DNA of 41,026 nt, from the NCBI RefSeq assembly GCF_014696135.1, contig NZ_JACJPP010000016.1, positions 1 through 41,026 of the forward strand, written 5' to 3'. Shown here piece by piece: positions 27,874 through 37,023 of this stretch. The stretch's first letter is position 1, and each line of letters begins with the position of its first letter. The translations under genes were made by a program, and so were the position numbers. The notes beneath the pieces are model-generated. The model saw only the letters and a program-made list of their open reading frames with translations. It was not told the origin of the DNA and did no database searches. Source of the stretch: Nodosilinea sp. FACHB-141. Its GTDB lineage: Bacteria; Cyanobacteriota; Cyanobacteriia; Phormidesmidales; Phormidesmidaceae.

Positions 27874-28386
27874 CTACTCCCCAGTGTTTTTGTTCAGGGG
27901 AGCGGCGAAGCCAGGCTTGAGCAACATTCCCCAGATGGCGTTGTAGGGATGCACTCTGGGCTTTGATTGATTTTGGCTGACCAGCGATCGCCCTTCATTG
28001 GCCCACTTAAAGATGGATCCCGCCAGGTTATAGACCTCGGTATAGCCCAGCCCTTGCAGTTGCTCCACCAGCCGAGCCGAGCGATAGCCCACTGAACAGT
28101 AGGCCACAATGGGGCGATCGCGGTTTAACCCCAGAGCCAGTGCCGCATCTAGACTGGTGACGCGGTGGGCTTCCGGCAAGTGACTAACGGCAAACTCGTC
28201 GTCTCCGCGCACATCGAGCAGAATAGGGGAAGGTGCTCTGCCCTGGCTTAACCATTCGGCCAGCTGTTGAGTCGTTAGAGTTGGCACTCCCGGAAACGCC
28301 CGCTGCACCCAGCGGCCTACGGCCCACCAGGCCAAGGCTTGCGCTAAGGTCCGCAGTGGCACCGTCGGGATTGGCATTGAGAACAT
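27874..28386 (-). CDS. Rhodanese-domain protein
   Basis: 170 residues. A short hydrophobic N-terminal segment precedes one rhodanese domain (~40-145): LLDVRGDDEFAVSHLPEAHRV, catalytic loop VAYCSVGYRSARL (Cys plus six-residue loop), and YNLAGSIFKWANEGRSL. Such single-domain proteins carry sulfane sulfur or act as protein phosphatase-like modules; the loop length is that of sulfurtransferases. It is divergent from the DUF547 gene, with starts 26-32 bp apart. Confidence 0.88.
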   Translation of the reverse strand: MFSMPIPTVPLRTLAQALAWWAVGRWVQRAFPGVPTLTTQQLAEWLSQGRAPSPILLDVRGDDEFAVSHLPEAHRVTSLDAALALGLNRDRPIVAYCSVGYRSARLVEQLQGLGYTEVYNLAGSIFKWANEGRSLVSQNQSKPRVHPYNAIWGMLLKPGFAAPLNKNTGE

Positions 28387-28418
28387 AAGGCATTACGCGT
28401 CAGGCGCAGGAGATGGGC

Positions 28419-29126
28419 ATGGTGAATTTTACCCCCTGGAATACGCTGCTTCAGACCTACGTCGATGACCAGGGCCGGGTTGACTACGCCCGCTGGCAGC
28501 GCGAGGCTGCTCCCGATTTAGACGCCTGGCTGACTTCGTTGCCCGACAGCCGCGATGGCCTGACCTCTGAAGAATCGTTGGCTCTGATCATCAACCTCTA
28601 CAACGCCCTCGCCATTCAGCAGGTGCTGTCGCGCTACCCCATCGACTCGATTTTGCCCAAGGTGCTGGGGATCCCCAACTGGTTGGCTTTCTGGCGATTT
28701 TTTAGCCGCTCTCTCTACGGGCTCGATGGTAAATCTGTTAGCTTGAACAATTTGGAACACGACCTGCTGCGCCCCCAGTTCAAAGAGCCACGCACACACT
28801 TTGCCCTGGTCTGTGCTTCAGGGGGATGCCCGATTCTGCGGAACGAGGCCTACTGGCCCGATATTGTAGAGGCCCAGCTCGAAACCGATGCCCACCGCTT
28901 CATCCACAATCCTGACAAGGTGCGCTACGACGCCGAGACCGGAGTGCTCTACTGCAGCATGATCTTTAAGTGGTATGGCGAAGACTTTTTGCGGGTTGCC
29001 CCCTCGGTGCCTGATTACATCGGCACTTACCTGAGCCCGAGTCCACCCCTGTCGGCTCTGACCGAAATCCGCTACCTACCCTACGACTGGAGCCTAAACG
29101 AGCAATCCAACAGCGCTAATTGCTAA
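28419..29126 (+). CDS. DUF547-domain protein
   Basis: 235 residues from ATG 28419, which has AGGAG six bases upstream; an ATG at 28413 adds two residues. Characteristic DUF547 blocks are visible: LALIINLYNALAIQQVL, HDLLRPQFKEPRTHFALVCASGGCPIL and the C-terminal WYGEDF. The conserved Cys/His/Asn set recalls a papain-like fold, but activity is unproven. The end overlaps the convergent small secreted-protein gene by 11 bp. Confidence 0.87.
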   Translation: MVNFTPWNTLLQTYVDDQGRVDYARWQREAAPDLDAWLTSLPDSRDGLTSEESLALIINLYNALAIQQVLSRYPIDSILPKVLGIPNWLAFWRFFSRSLYGLDGKSVSLNNLEHDLLRPQFKEPRTHFALVCASGGCPILRNEAYWPDIVEAQLETDAHRFIHNPDKVRYDAETGVLYCSMIFKWYGEDFLRVAPSVPDYIGTYLSPSPPLSALTEIRYLPYDWSLNEQSNSANC

Positions 29127-29397
29127 AGATGGGTCTACCCGTGGCCGTGCAGGGTTTGCCATCGCTGTCTAAGAAATAGCAAGGCTCGGTGTTTTGAACC
29201 ACTGGTTGAGGGGTGGTATCTGCAGAGCTGCCGCAGAGCGATGACAGATCGCGCACTTGGCCGTCGGTGGTAACCATGTAGCAAAAGAGCGACACGACGG
29301 ATTCGGCCTGCCGGGGGGGTGCCGGATTAGCTAGGACGGGCGAGACAAAGGCGATCGCCAGGGGCAGGGTCATTGTCCAGCGCAGGAGAGTTGGCAT
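29116..29397 (-). CDS. Small exported protein, possible member of the metal cluster
   Basis: 93 residues from ATG 29397 (MPTLLRWTMTLPLAIAFVSP); upstream ATGs at 29406 and 29442 would put charged residues before the signal peptide. Cleavage is likely after VLANPA. The mature ~70 residues have four Cys (FCYMVTTDGQ, SLCGSSAD, EPCYFL, GKPCTA), suggesting two disulfides or metal ligands. No family recognised. It is the last minus-strand gene downstream of the NicO-type transporter (gap 75 bp). Confidence 0.68.
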   Translation of the reverse strand: MPTLLRWTMTLPLAIAFVSPVLANPAPPRQAESVVSLFCYMVTTDGQVRDLSSLCGSSADTTPQPVVQNTEPCYFLDSDGKPCTATGRPIFSN

Positions 29398-29472
29398 GGT
29401 GTGCATCCTGTAATTGAAAGGGGCAAATCGGTCGGTGAGCAAAAACGTTGACGGTGAAACTTTGGTCAGGCG

Positions 29473-30963
29473 CTAGAGCAGCTGCATGAGCGATCGGGTC
29501 GAAATGCCCAGACCGATAATGGTGATGCCCATCGCGCTGGCCAGCGGTAGCCACTGCAAGGACTGAAGGCGAGGCACGGGCACCTGCTTAAACACTTGTC
29601 TGGCTGAAACCAGCAGTAGACCCAAACCTGTTAAAACGCTGGCCAGCCCCAGACTAAAAGCCACCACTAGCAGCAACCCCGAAACCGGATTGCCAAAGGC
29701 GATCGCCCCCAGCAGCAACACCAGGGCCGCTGGGCAGGGCACCAACCCCGCCGACAATCCCAGCATGAGCAGGCTGCGCCAAGACATGGCGGTGCCGTCG
29801 GGTGTTATAGGCAAGTGGCTGTGGGAGTGTCCGTCGTGGTGATGATCGTGGGCATGAGCATGGGGGTTAGCGTGACCGAGGTGCTCGGGAGCGTGGGGGT
29901 GATGCCCATGAGAATGGTGTGGATTGGTGTGGGTATGGTGCTTGTGGGCGTGGGAATTGTTGTGGGCGTGGACGTGGGTTTCCCTAGGCGCGTGGGCATG
30001 GGTGCCGTGGTGGGCGTGAGCCAGTTCACCGTGGACATGGGCACTGGGTTGATGGCTAGAGCGCCGACGCCGCTGGGCAATCAAGTTGGCGCCGATGCAA
30101 ACAATCATGGCCCCTGAGAGCAGGCTCAGCCAGGGATAGATTTGCTCGGGCAGCACATAGCGGGCCGCCGCCAGAGTGATCAGCCCTAGGGCAAAGACGC
30201 CAAGGGTGTGGGTCACGGTGGTTGTCAGCGCCAAAAACAAGGCGTGGCGAGAGGTGGCCCGTTCGCCCACCAAGTAGGCCCCCACTAGGGTTTTGCCGTG
30301 CCCCGGCGACAGCGAGTGCACAGCCCCCCACAAGAATGCCCCGAGCAGCGTGACAAACCAGGCTTTGCTGCCCAAAGTGGCTGAGCCTGCGATTCTTACG
30401 GTAAAGGTGGGGTCTTGTGGGGTGAAGACATGGTTGGTGACCTGCCCGTTTTGGGCAATGGTGGCTAGACAGCTGGCCTCGGGCGCATCGGGTGGAAACA
30501 AGGTGTAAGCGATCGCCAACCCCGAGGGTGGCTCTGCCCAGGAGTACAACAGTTGCAGCGTGGTGTGGCTGCCGGGGGCAATCCTGGCGTTGGCAGAGGC
30601 GCTGTCTACGGTGGGCTGGAGGGTTAGCCGGGGCGATTGGTTACGACTGTCTTTGAGGGCGATCGCGGATTCAAGCTGTCGAGTTAGCGCCTCTCGATGG
30701 CGAATTAGTTCACCAGTAGAGAGTTGTCCGCTGCTGTCGTCATCGGCAAAGGCGGTCAACCCAGTTGGGTAGGTCAGGGCGATGCGCGTCTCCGCCCCCT
30801 TCGTGGCAATTTCAGCAGCGGCTAAATCTCCCCAGTGGGCAGCGGCAGGCGGGGCGATCGCCAGCCCAACCACAATGCAGCCGAGGGCAACCAACAGCCC
30901 CAAGGCACTGTACCAGCGGCAGCGAAGTCGGCGCAAATCCTGGTGAAACTGCTGGGTAATCAT
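29473..30963 (-). CDS. NicO/RcnA-type nickel/cobalt transporter with exported N-terminal domain and His-rich loop
   Basis: 496 residues. A signal-like helix (LGLLVALGCIVVGLAIAPPAAA) leads to an extracytoplasmic domain (~43-200) with an EF-hand-like loop DDDSSGQLSTGE (74-85). The membrane part has HSLSPGHGKT (216-225), the NicO-family motif, and about six helices. Between helices, residues 304-383 contain 33 His in 80 residues, a metal-buffering loop. Ni2+ or Co2+ export or import is suggested by family; direction and metal cannot be read. It overlaps the TPR gene by four bases (ATGA), so the two are coupled. Confidence 0.85.
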   Translation of the reverse strand: MITQQFHQDLRRLRCRWYSALGLLVALGCIVVGLAIAPPAAAHWGDLAAAEIATKGAETRIALTYPTGLTAFADDDSSGQLSTGELIRHREALTRQLESAIALKDSRNQSPRLTLQPTVDSASANARIAPGSHTTLQLLYSWAEPPSGLAIAYTLFPPDAPEASCLATIAQNGQVTNHVFTPQDPTFTVRIAGSATLGSKAWFVTLLGAFLWGAVHSLSPGHGKTLVGAYLVGERATSRHALFLALTTTVTHTLGVFALGLITLAAARYVLPEQIYPWLSLLSGAMIVCIGANLIAQRRRRSSHQPSAHVHGELAHAHHGTHAHAPRETHVHAHNNSHAHKHHTHTNPHHSHGHHPHAPEHLGHANPHAHAHDHHHDGHSHSHLPITPDGTAMSWRSLLMLGLSAGLVPCPAALVLLLGAIAFGNPVSGLLLVVAFSLGLASVLTGLGLLLVSARQVFKQVPVPRLQSLQWLPLASAMGITIIGLGISTRSLMQLL

Positions 30964-32300
30964 CGAAGCTCCTCCTGTTTGGTTAGGCCTAACCGTTGCC
31001 GGGTTTGGGGGGTAAATGTGGGATCTATCTCGGTCGCCCGCCGAAAAAATTCTGCCGCCTGGACGGGATGATTTAGGGCCAGCTCAATCTCTCCGGCTCG
31101 GTAGGCGATCGCCGCACTGCGCACCCCTTGATCTAATGCTTCTTGAAGCGCCTGCTGGGCCTCAAGCAACCGGCCCGCCGACCCCAGCGCCCAGGCCAAA
31201 GTGTCGAGGGTTTGGGCATCGCGGCGGTTAGCGGTTTCGGTTTCCATCAGCGCCACTGCCTCTGCCACATCGGCGGGGTCACCCCGTTCCAGCAGCAGAT
31301 GGGCTAAATCGCGCCGGTGCCCGAGGGCGTTGCCCTCAACATTGCGCCGCAGCTCGGTTTCAGCCACCTTCCAGGCCTCGGTTGCCGATCGCCCCTGCAG
31401 GGCTTGCAGCCGAGCCAAACCGTGCAGAGCCGTTGGTCCTCCGACCGCTTGGTAATGGTATTTGGCGGTGCGGTACTGGCCTTTCACCGTAGCCAACTCT
31501 GCCAGCTGGAGATGGACCAGCGGGTAGTCAGGAACGATCCGCAACGCTTCCCGGTAGAGGCCCTTAGCTAGGCTGTGGTCGCCCCGCTGAGCGTGAAATC
31601 GCCCCAAAAACACGCGGGCCTGGGCCGAAGCGGCGGAGTTATCAGGTTCTTCCGCAGCGATCGCCTGTTGAAAAGCCGCCAGGGCTTGGTCATCCTGCCC
31701 CCGGGCCTCGTGAGCCAATGCCTTGAGCGTCAGGCTCCCCAACGACGGATACTGCTCCGATAGCCTGCTCGCCTCGGCAACAGCGTCTTCAACCTCTCCC
31801 AGGGCGAGCTTGGTCGTGACCACATGCCCCAGGGCGTCGGGGGTACCGACGCTTTCGGCTAAACGAATGGCGGTTGCGAAGTCATGCTGGGCCTCAGCAA
31901 TCTGAGCTAGGGCTAAGACGGCTCCCTGATTCTCAAAAGGCAAATTTGCCAGCGACTGCTGGGCCGATTTTTCTGCCAACAAATACCAGCTGTCGTTACG
32001 CGTGGCGCGAGCCATCTGAATGTAAAGATTGGCTAGCGTCGCTTGATCGAGCCCATCGGTTGGATGCTTCTGAACTTGGCCTTGGTAGAACGAAATCGAC
32101 TGCTCTAAGGTTTGCTGATCTTGGCGATCTAGGAAGCCAGGAAATGCATATTTGTAGTCAGTCCGAGGCCCGAACCCCGGCCATTGCCAATTTGGAACCT
32201 GCGTTAGGGCGACTGTCCCAATCGCGAGCAGACCCAGGCCCAACGCTCGAGACGCAGATGCTCGCTTCGAGACTGACGTAATTGATTTAATGGATACCAT
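30960..32300 (-). CDS. TPR-repeat protein coupled to the NicO-type transporter
   Basis: 446 residues. One N-terminal membrane helix (SRALGLGLLAIGTVALTQVP) is followed by tetratricopeptide repeats over ~80-440 (for example ARVFLGRFHAQRGDHSLAKGLYREALRIVPDYP and AAEFFRRATEIDPTFTPQTR). It is probably anchored and facing the periplasm, acting as a scaffold. The coupling to the transporter gene and the DUF4331 gene upstream suggest a shared function. Confidence 0.83.
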   Translation of the reverse strand: MVSIKSITSVSKRASASRALGLGLLAIGTVALTQVPNWQWPGFGPRTDYKYAFPGFLDRQDQQTLEQSISFYQGQVQKHPTDGLDQATLANLYIQMARATRNDSWYLLAEKSAQQSLANLPFENQGAVLALAQIAEAQHDFATAIRLAESVGTPDALGHVVTTKLALGEVEDAVAEASRLSEQYPSLGSLTLKALAHEARGQDDQALAAFQQAIAAEEPDNSAASAQARVFLGRFHAQRGDHSLAKGLYREALRIVPDYPLVHLQLAELATVKGQYRTAKYHYQAVGGPTALHGLARLQALQGRSATEAWKVAETELRRNVEGNALGHRRDLAHLLLERGDPADVAEAVALMETETANRRDAQTLDTLAWALGSAGRLLEAQQALQEALDQGVRSAAIAYRAGEIELALNHPVQAAEFFRRATEIDPTFTPQTRQRLGLTKQEELR

Positions 32301-32469
32301 TGCGATCGCGTTCTGCGCTGGTCATTTCAGGTAGAGACTGTCGAAATAGGAAGAACCTAAATACAGGTTGAAAGGCGTGAACGTTCAAACCTTTCAACCT
32401 GCGAACCAGAACGATACAGACAGGCTCTGCCGCTCTGGGTGTGTTTGCTAATCAGCTAGTGGGCGAATG

Positions 32470-33693
32470 CTAATTAGCAGGAGCTAGATAGGGGAAAGAG
32501 GCCTCTAGGGGATCGTGGCCCTGGGCCGGGTTGCCGGGTGTGCCGCTGTAGGAAACGTTGTCGCTTGTAACCGCGCCGTTAGTGAGTACGGCGAGCGTGA
32601 TATCGATAACGTCATCCGTCAGCAGCCGTCCGGCAATGGGGCTGCCCTTAGCATTTAGGGCATTGGCATAACCGCTAGGCCCGGTCGTGTCGATCCGCAT
32701 AACATCGGGCAAAAACGCCTGGAGCAAGGCATCGGCTCTAGCATCGCTATTGCCGAGCGCCAGCAGCGTTTGTTTCGCCTCACCGACAATGGGGCCAGCC
32801 GCACTGGCCGCTGGTTCTTGACCCGCCAGGGCCGCGGCCTCAAAGGCTGGGTCAACGCTGTTGAGGGTGTTCAAAAAGTCGTTGGTGACAATCAGGCCTT
32901 CATTGACCGCGGGGCGGGCTAGGCGCTCGACCTGACTAAACTTTTTGCTCCCTGGCAGTGTCACCGTCATCCACACATCAAAGGTCGTAGCATTGCTTGA
33001 ACCCTGCAACAGCTCGATCGGCAGTTGAACGGCGATCGCATTGACGTTATACCCCTTGGTGAAATCCACTGCTTCTTCAGGAGGGCGAAACCCAACCGCA
33101 GGCCCTTTGCCTAGCGCCCCAGCCCGCACCCGAAAGAACTGCTCCACATCAAAAAAGAACGGATCTTCGCGCAGTCCAGCAAAGACTTGAACTTTTGAGC
33201 CATCGACGGTGCCTGTGTTTAAAACTGGCGGCTCTTTTAGCGCGGTTGTCTGTCCTTCAACCACGTCCTTGCTGCCGTCTTTTGTCACCGTCAGCTTATA
33301 GTCTTGGCGATTGTTGCCCTTCGGCGGGCCAAATTCAAACTCTAGAACAACGTCAGACAATCCTGTCGGTGTAGCATCATTGTCGCTAATTCGAGAAATA
33401 TTAAACTTGTACTTCGCGCGGGTGCTGAAATAATACTGCTGCCCCGCCACAGACCGGGGGTTGGTATTCATAATCAAAACCAAATTTTCTGGCGAAGCGG
33501 TGGTGTTTTGATCCACTTCCCGAAACACATACAAGTCGGTCAGGTTCAGGTTGCGCCCTTTGATTTCTGACTCACCATCATCGTGGTCAGACGCATTAAC
33601 AAACACTGCGCCAGCGCCAATAGTGGTCGCTAGCCCCAAGGCTAACCCAGCGGCATAAAAGGCTTTTTTGAAGGCTTTGTTCGTGGTCTTCAT
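32470..33693 (-). CDS. DUF4331-family exported protein
   Basis: 407 residues from ATG 33693 (MKTTNKAFKKAFYAAGLALG); an upstream ATG at 33747 adds 18 residues before the signal peptide. Cleavage is likely near VNASDHDD. The mature start SDHDDGESEIKGRNLNLTDLYVF is the DUF4331 signature, an acidic, possibly calcium- or metal-binding segment. The protein ends with GHDPLEASFPYLAPAN. DUF4331 proteins are secreted or periplasmic with no known role. It lies between DUF4394 and TPR genes on the same strand. Confidence 0.87.
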   Translation of the reverse strand: MKTTNKAFKKAFYAAGLALGLATTIGAGAVFVNASDHDDGESEIKGRNLNLTDLYVFREVDQNTTASPENLVLIMNTNPRSVAGQQYYFSTRAKYKFNISRISDNDATPTGLSDVVLEFEFGPPKGNNRQDYKLTVTKDGSKDVVEGQTTALKEPPVLNTGTVDGSKVQVFAGLREDPFFFDVEQFFRVRAGALGKGPAVGFRPPEEAVDFTKGYNVNAIAVQLPIELLQGSSNATTFDVWMTVTLPGSKKFSQVERLARPAVNEGLIVTNDFLNTLNSVDPAFEAAALAGQEPAASAAGPIVGEAKQTLLALGNSDARADALLQAFLPDVMRIDTTGPSGYANALNAKGSPIAGRLLTDDVIDITLAVLTNGAVTSDNVSYSGTPGNPAQGHDPLEASFPYLAPAN

Positions 33694-33802
33694 GGCAGAA
33701 ATAACCCTTAATTGTTGATAGGAATTACAAGGCTTGAGCCTAGACATCTACTCTGTAGTTCCTAGGCTTTTCGATTGGTCAAGCGACTGTTGAACCGATC
33801 GC

Positions 33803-35602
33803 CTAGGCGATCGCACTGATCTCAGGGGTGAGCGTTACGATTAGGTCGTTAAAGTCAAAATCTCCGGCATCTTCAAACAGCCACGTATTGCCCTCACGCT
33901 TGATGCGCGCCTGCCCTAGGGCCGCGTCGCCCACCGTTGCCAGGTTTTGCAGGCTGCCGTCGATCAGCAATGCTGGCGCATAGTAGGTTCCGCCAGGAAG
34001 GTTTAGCGTCACATCAATGCTTTGATTGTTGCCAACCATTAGCTCGATGCCGTCCAGCAGGTTGGCGGCGACAGCCACCTCATAACCAGCGTCTCCAGGC
34101 AGCAGACCATCCACCTGTCCTCGAGCATCGGTCTCGTAAAAAGCCAGCACGTTGTCAAAGAAGGCCTCGCGGAACAGCTGTTGAATCACGTTGACCGCCA
34201 CGTTGCCGTCAAAACCGGTCAGGTCAAACAATTCAGGCAAGGGCTCAACGTCGGCGATCGCGGGCGCGGCCGTCAATCCCTGAAAATTGATCGTGTCGTC
34301 GGTGCCGATTGCTCCCAGACTAGTTGCTACCCCAGACTCAAGATTGAGGGCATACAGGGTTGCATCAGACACCGCAAACGCTGTATTGTCTCCTGCCGAG
34401 GAAGCCACAATTTCGAACCCCCCCAAACTGTCAAGGTCAAAACCCAGCCCGCCTACCGTTTGCAAGGTGCCATCGTTGGGCGGGTTTTGCAGCACCAGAG
34501 TGTTGAGCTCAGCGTCAAGGTCAAAGAGCTGCGTCGCTGTAGTACCCGCAAACGAGTTGGTGTAGGCTGCCCCAGTTACCCTGGGGTTAGCTCCAGCATT
34601 GGCATCTCCAGGGCCAAAGGCTAAGGTTCCGTCCACAATTACCGCGCCGGTATCGACATTGATGCGGAAGCTTTGATCGTTCTCACCCACTAGACGCAGG
34701 CGATCGGCCACGGGGTTAAAGTCAAAGCCCGAAACGGCCCCGCCTTCAAAGGGCTGAGCTAGGGTGCTCACCAGCGTTGCTTCAGCCACGTCGCCCTTGA
34801 GGGCTAGAGTGTAGAGCTGGTTGGTGGTCGTGAGACCGTAGAGTAATCCATTGGCCGGACGCACATCCACGCCTATGAGGGTGCCTTCAAGACCAGTCAC
34901 AGATAACGAGGTTGTCTGAGCCAGATTTCCGGTAGAAAACAGCACGAGCTGATTGTCGTCAGTCAGCCCCAACAGGTCAAATTCTTGGGGTGGCGGGGTC
35001 GGCGCGACGGTTTGGGCACCGGTCAGGGCAATGGTGTAGGCACCGCCAGAGGCACCCTCGCCAGCAAACCCCATTAGCGGGGAGCCTGCACCCGATCCGG
35101 TGGGCAACAAAACGCCATCCAAGGATTCGTCGGGGAAGATTTCCCCACCGGTGCTGATAGGGTCGTAATCAAACCCAGAAATGGCCAGGTAGTAAATGCC
35201 GGGAGTGAGCAAGCCTGATTTGGAGGGCAAGGTTGCCTGGGCCGAGCCAAACAGATCGTCGTTGCCATAGACGCCTTTGCCCGCGCCATCGAACAAAAAG
35301 AGCTGGGGATCTTCCAGCAGGCTGTTGGGAATCCCCAACGCATTGTCGATGGGCAGGCCAAGCAGGGTTTCTGCACTTAGCGTCGTTGCAGAAAAGGGCT
35401 GCTCGCCCGAAATGAAGATTTGAAAGAGATCGGCATCTCCAGAGAGGCTGCCAGAGATTGACGCTAGTGGCTGTACTAGATCAGCAACGACGGAGAAGGC
35501 CCCGTCAGGCTGTTCTCCAGCATCATTAGCTTCGACAAAGGCAAGGGGCTGAGGGGCCGAGGGGGTCTCAGAATTGGGGGCTTCAGCATCAAGGGGGCTC
35601 AT
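33803..35602 (-). CDS. Exported-type protein with DUF4394 and DUF4114 domains
   Basis: 599 residues. The N-terminal ~190 residues resemble a pre-peptidase/DVUA0089-like domain (ISGSLSGDADLFQIFISGEQPF). DUF4394 spans ~208-460, a beta-propeller-like set (LLGLTDDNQLVLFST, RLRLVGENDQSFRINVDTG, GAAYTNSFAGTTATQLFDLD). A C-terminal DUF4114 has DAGDFDFNDLIVTL, an Asp/Asn calcium-type motif. No classic Sec signal is visible, and the acidic, Gly-rich composition recalls type I secreted calcium-binding proteins. Role unknown; 109 bp upstream of the DUF4331 gene. Confidence 0.82.
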   Translation of the reverse strand: MSPLDAEAPNSETPSAPQPLAFVEANDAGEQPDGAFSVVADLVQPLASISGSLSGDADLFQIFISGEQPFSATTLSAETLLGLPIDNALGIPNSLLEDPQLFLFDGAGKGVYGNDDLFGSAQATLPSKSGLLTPGIYYLAISGFDYDPISTGGEIFPDESLDGVLLPTGSGAGSPLMGFAGEGASGGAYTIALTGAQTVAPTPPPQEFDLLGLTDDNQLVLFSTGNLAQTTSLSVTGLEGTLIGVDVRPANGLLYGLTTTNQLYTLALKGDVAEATLVSTLAQPFEGGAVSGFDFNPVADRLRLVGENDQSFRINVDTGAVIVDGTLAFGPGDANAGANPRVTGAAYTNSFAGTTATQLFDLDAELNTLVLQNPPNDGTLQTVGGLGFDLDSLGGFEIVASSAGDNTAFAVSDATLYALNLESGVATSLGAIGTDDTINFQGLTAAPAIADVEPLPELFDLTGFDGNVAVNVIQQLFREAFFDNVLAFYETDARGQVDGLLPGDAGYEVAVAANLLDGIELMVGNNQSIDVTLNLPGGTYYAPALLIDGSLQNLATVGDAALGQARIKREGNTWLFEDAGDFDFNDLIVTLTPEISAIA

Positions 35603-35988
35603 GCAAACGCTCCTATGCCGGGCACTTGAACAAGGTTCAAGTCAACCCTGCTGGATAAGGTTTTCATGGCAACTACGCTTAACTTTGTAAGGCAGATTTA
35701 AACCCGGAAATACGTAAAGAAACTTTACACATCTTCCGTGGCGAAGTTCTTTCGCCTTGGCTAAACCGTCGAAATGGTTGTGCGTCGTTGGTTTTGGTCT
35801 AGCTATTAAAAATTTACGGTCGTCGCCGAGCAGCTAGAACGGTCTGCATTGCCTTTGATCGCGATCGCTGTACACCACGCACTACCTCAGTTTTTGCTGG
35901 TAGTACTGACTGGATGGCTTAAGCGCAGCAGCCATCACTATGAGGCCATTTTTATGGAAGCGGCTTGAGAGTTTTACCCGTCGCCGAC
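35603..35988. other. Intergenic region upstream of the DUF4394 gene
   Basis: 386 bp without a supported gene, between the DUF4394 start and the stop of the glycosyltransferase gene. It is AT-richer than its neighbours and should hold the promoter of the minus-strand cluster. One HIP1 octamer lies near 35862. Confidence 0.5.
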
Positions 35989-36729
35989 CTAACGAACCTC
36001 CTCATAGAATCGATTTAGGGTAGTAGCAGGTACCCCAATGCCCCACAGCACACCGATCATCAAATAAATGGCGTTGGCCTTTAAAGTTCCCCATGCAGCC
36101 ACCCGCCGGTCCGAGGATTGAACGACCCGGCTAAGCTGGCACAGGCGACCCCGGCGGCAAAGCTTGAGGCATAGGTCAGCTTCTTCCATAATCGGCAGGG
36201 CAGGGTCGAAGCCGCCACAGGCAATAAAGTCAGCTCGGCGGCAAAACATGACCTGGTCGCCAAACAGCAAGCGCAGCCCACGCACAAATAAATGGGGCCG
36301 AAACAGCAGCGGCGCGTAGTAGGTTTTGAGAGCATTGTGCAACGAAATGCCCCAGCGAATTTTTTGCGGTCCGGTCATTAGAGAAATGAATCCGCCGCCA
36401 GATACCGTCGGGTTGGCTAAGGTGCTTTCTACGACCTGTACCAAGTCGTCGGGAATGAGGGTGTCGGCGTGAAGAAAACACAGCACGTCGCCCTTGGCGG
36501 CAGCGGCTCCCCAGTTCATCTGTACCGATCGCCCCGGAGCTGGAGCTTGGAGCACCGTTAATGGCAGGCGATCGGTCCAGGCATGGGCGATCGCTAGGGT
36601 GCGATCGTGGCTGCCCCCGTCCACCAATAAAATTTCGCGCGGAGGTGGGTTGAGACCTTGCAACACATTTAGGGTACGGCCCAGACAGGTCTCTTCATTC
36701 CAGGTGGGGATGATGATAGAAACCGGCAT
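35989..36729 (-). CDS. TIGR04283-like family 2 glycosyltransferase (arsenosugar biosynthesis type)
   Basis: 246 residues from ATG 36729; a TTG at 36741 is also possible. GT-A fold with SIIIPTWNEE at the N-terminus, ILLVDGGSHDRT for nucleotide-sugar binding, and LCFLHADTLIPDDL as the metal-binding Asp region. A C-terminal hydrophobic segment (AIYLMIGVLWGIGVPATTL) anchors it. TIGR04283 proteins are named for their link to arsenosugar genes. The partner-type gene TIGR04282 is at 27207-27857, 8 kb away; no arsM is in the window. Confidence 0.83.
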   Translation of the reverse strand: MPVSIIIPTWNEETCLGRTLNVLQGLNPPPREILLVDGGSHDRTLAIAHAWTDRLPLTVLQAPAPGRSVQMNWGAAAAKGDVLCFLHADTLIPDDLVQVVESTLANPTVSGGGFISLMTGPQKIRWGISLHNALKTYYAPLLFRPHLFVRGLRLLFGDQVMFCRRADFIACGGFDPALPIMEEADLCLKLCRRGRLCQLSRVVQSSDRRVAAWGTLKANAIYLMIGVLWGIGVPATTLNRFYEEVR

Positions 36730-36942
36730 GGTACACCCCAAAGATGAATAAACCCCAATACGGCATAACTTTGCCGCCCAAAAGCAAAAACAGCCACCCT
36801 CACCAGGCTGAACCTCAGTCCCCTCAAATGTTTTTAGTCTGCTATATGCTACGGTATCTCGGCTTTGGAAACGATCAGAACAAAAGTTAGCTCAGTCGTG
36901 CACTGAGGTAATCATCGATGCTATATTAAGTATCGCGAATAC

Positions 36943-37016
36943 GGCGGGTGTAGCCAAGTGGTTAAGGCAGTGGATTGTGATTCCACCATTCGTGGGTTCG
37001 AGCCCCATCATCCGCC
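36943..37016 (+). tRNA. trnH: tRNA-His(GTG)
   Basis: Cloverleaf parts are all present: acceptor GCGGGTG (36944-36950) pairing with CATCCGC (37009-37015), an extra encoded G at 36943 opposite C at 37016 as is typical of tRNA-His, D-arm with AGTGGTTAA, anticodon loop TTGTGAT (GTG) and a T-arm GTGGGTTCGAGCCCCAT. CCA is not encoded. The gene is intact. Its anticodon-side segment at 36964-36982 is the target of the homing guide at 37249-37267. Confidence 0.97.
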
Positions 37017-37023
37017 CTTGTTT

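Noticed and set aside
29815..30117. Open frame of 100 residues rich in Val, Gly and Met on the plus strand
   Set aside because: It is the antisense shadow of the His-rich loop of the NicO-type transporter; the His codon bias explains the repetitive Val/Met/Gly sequence.
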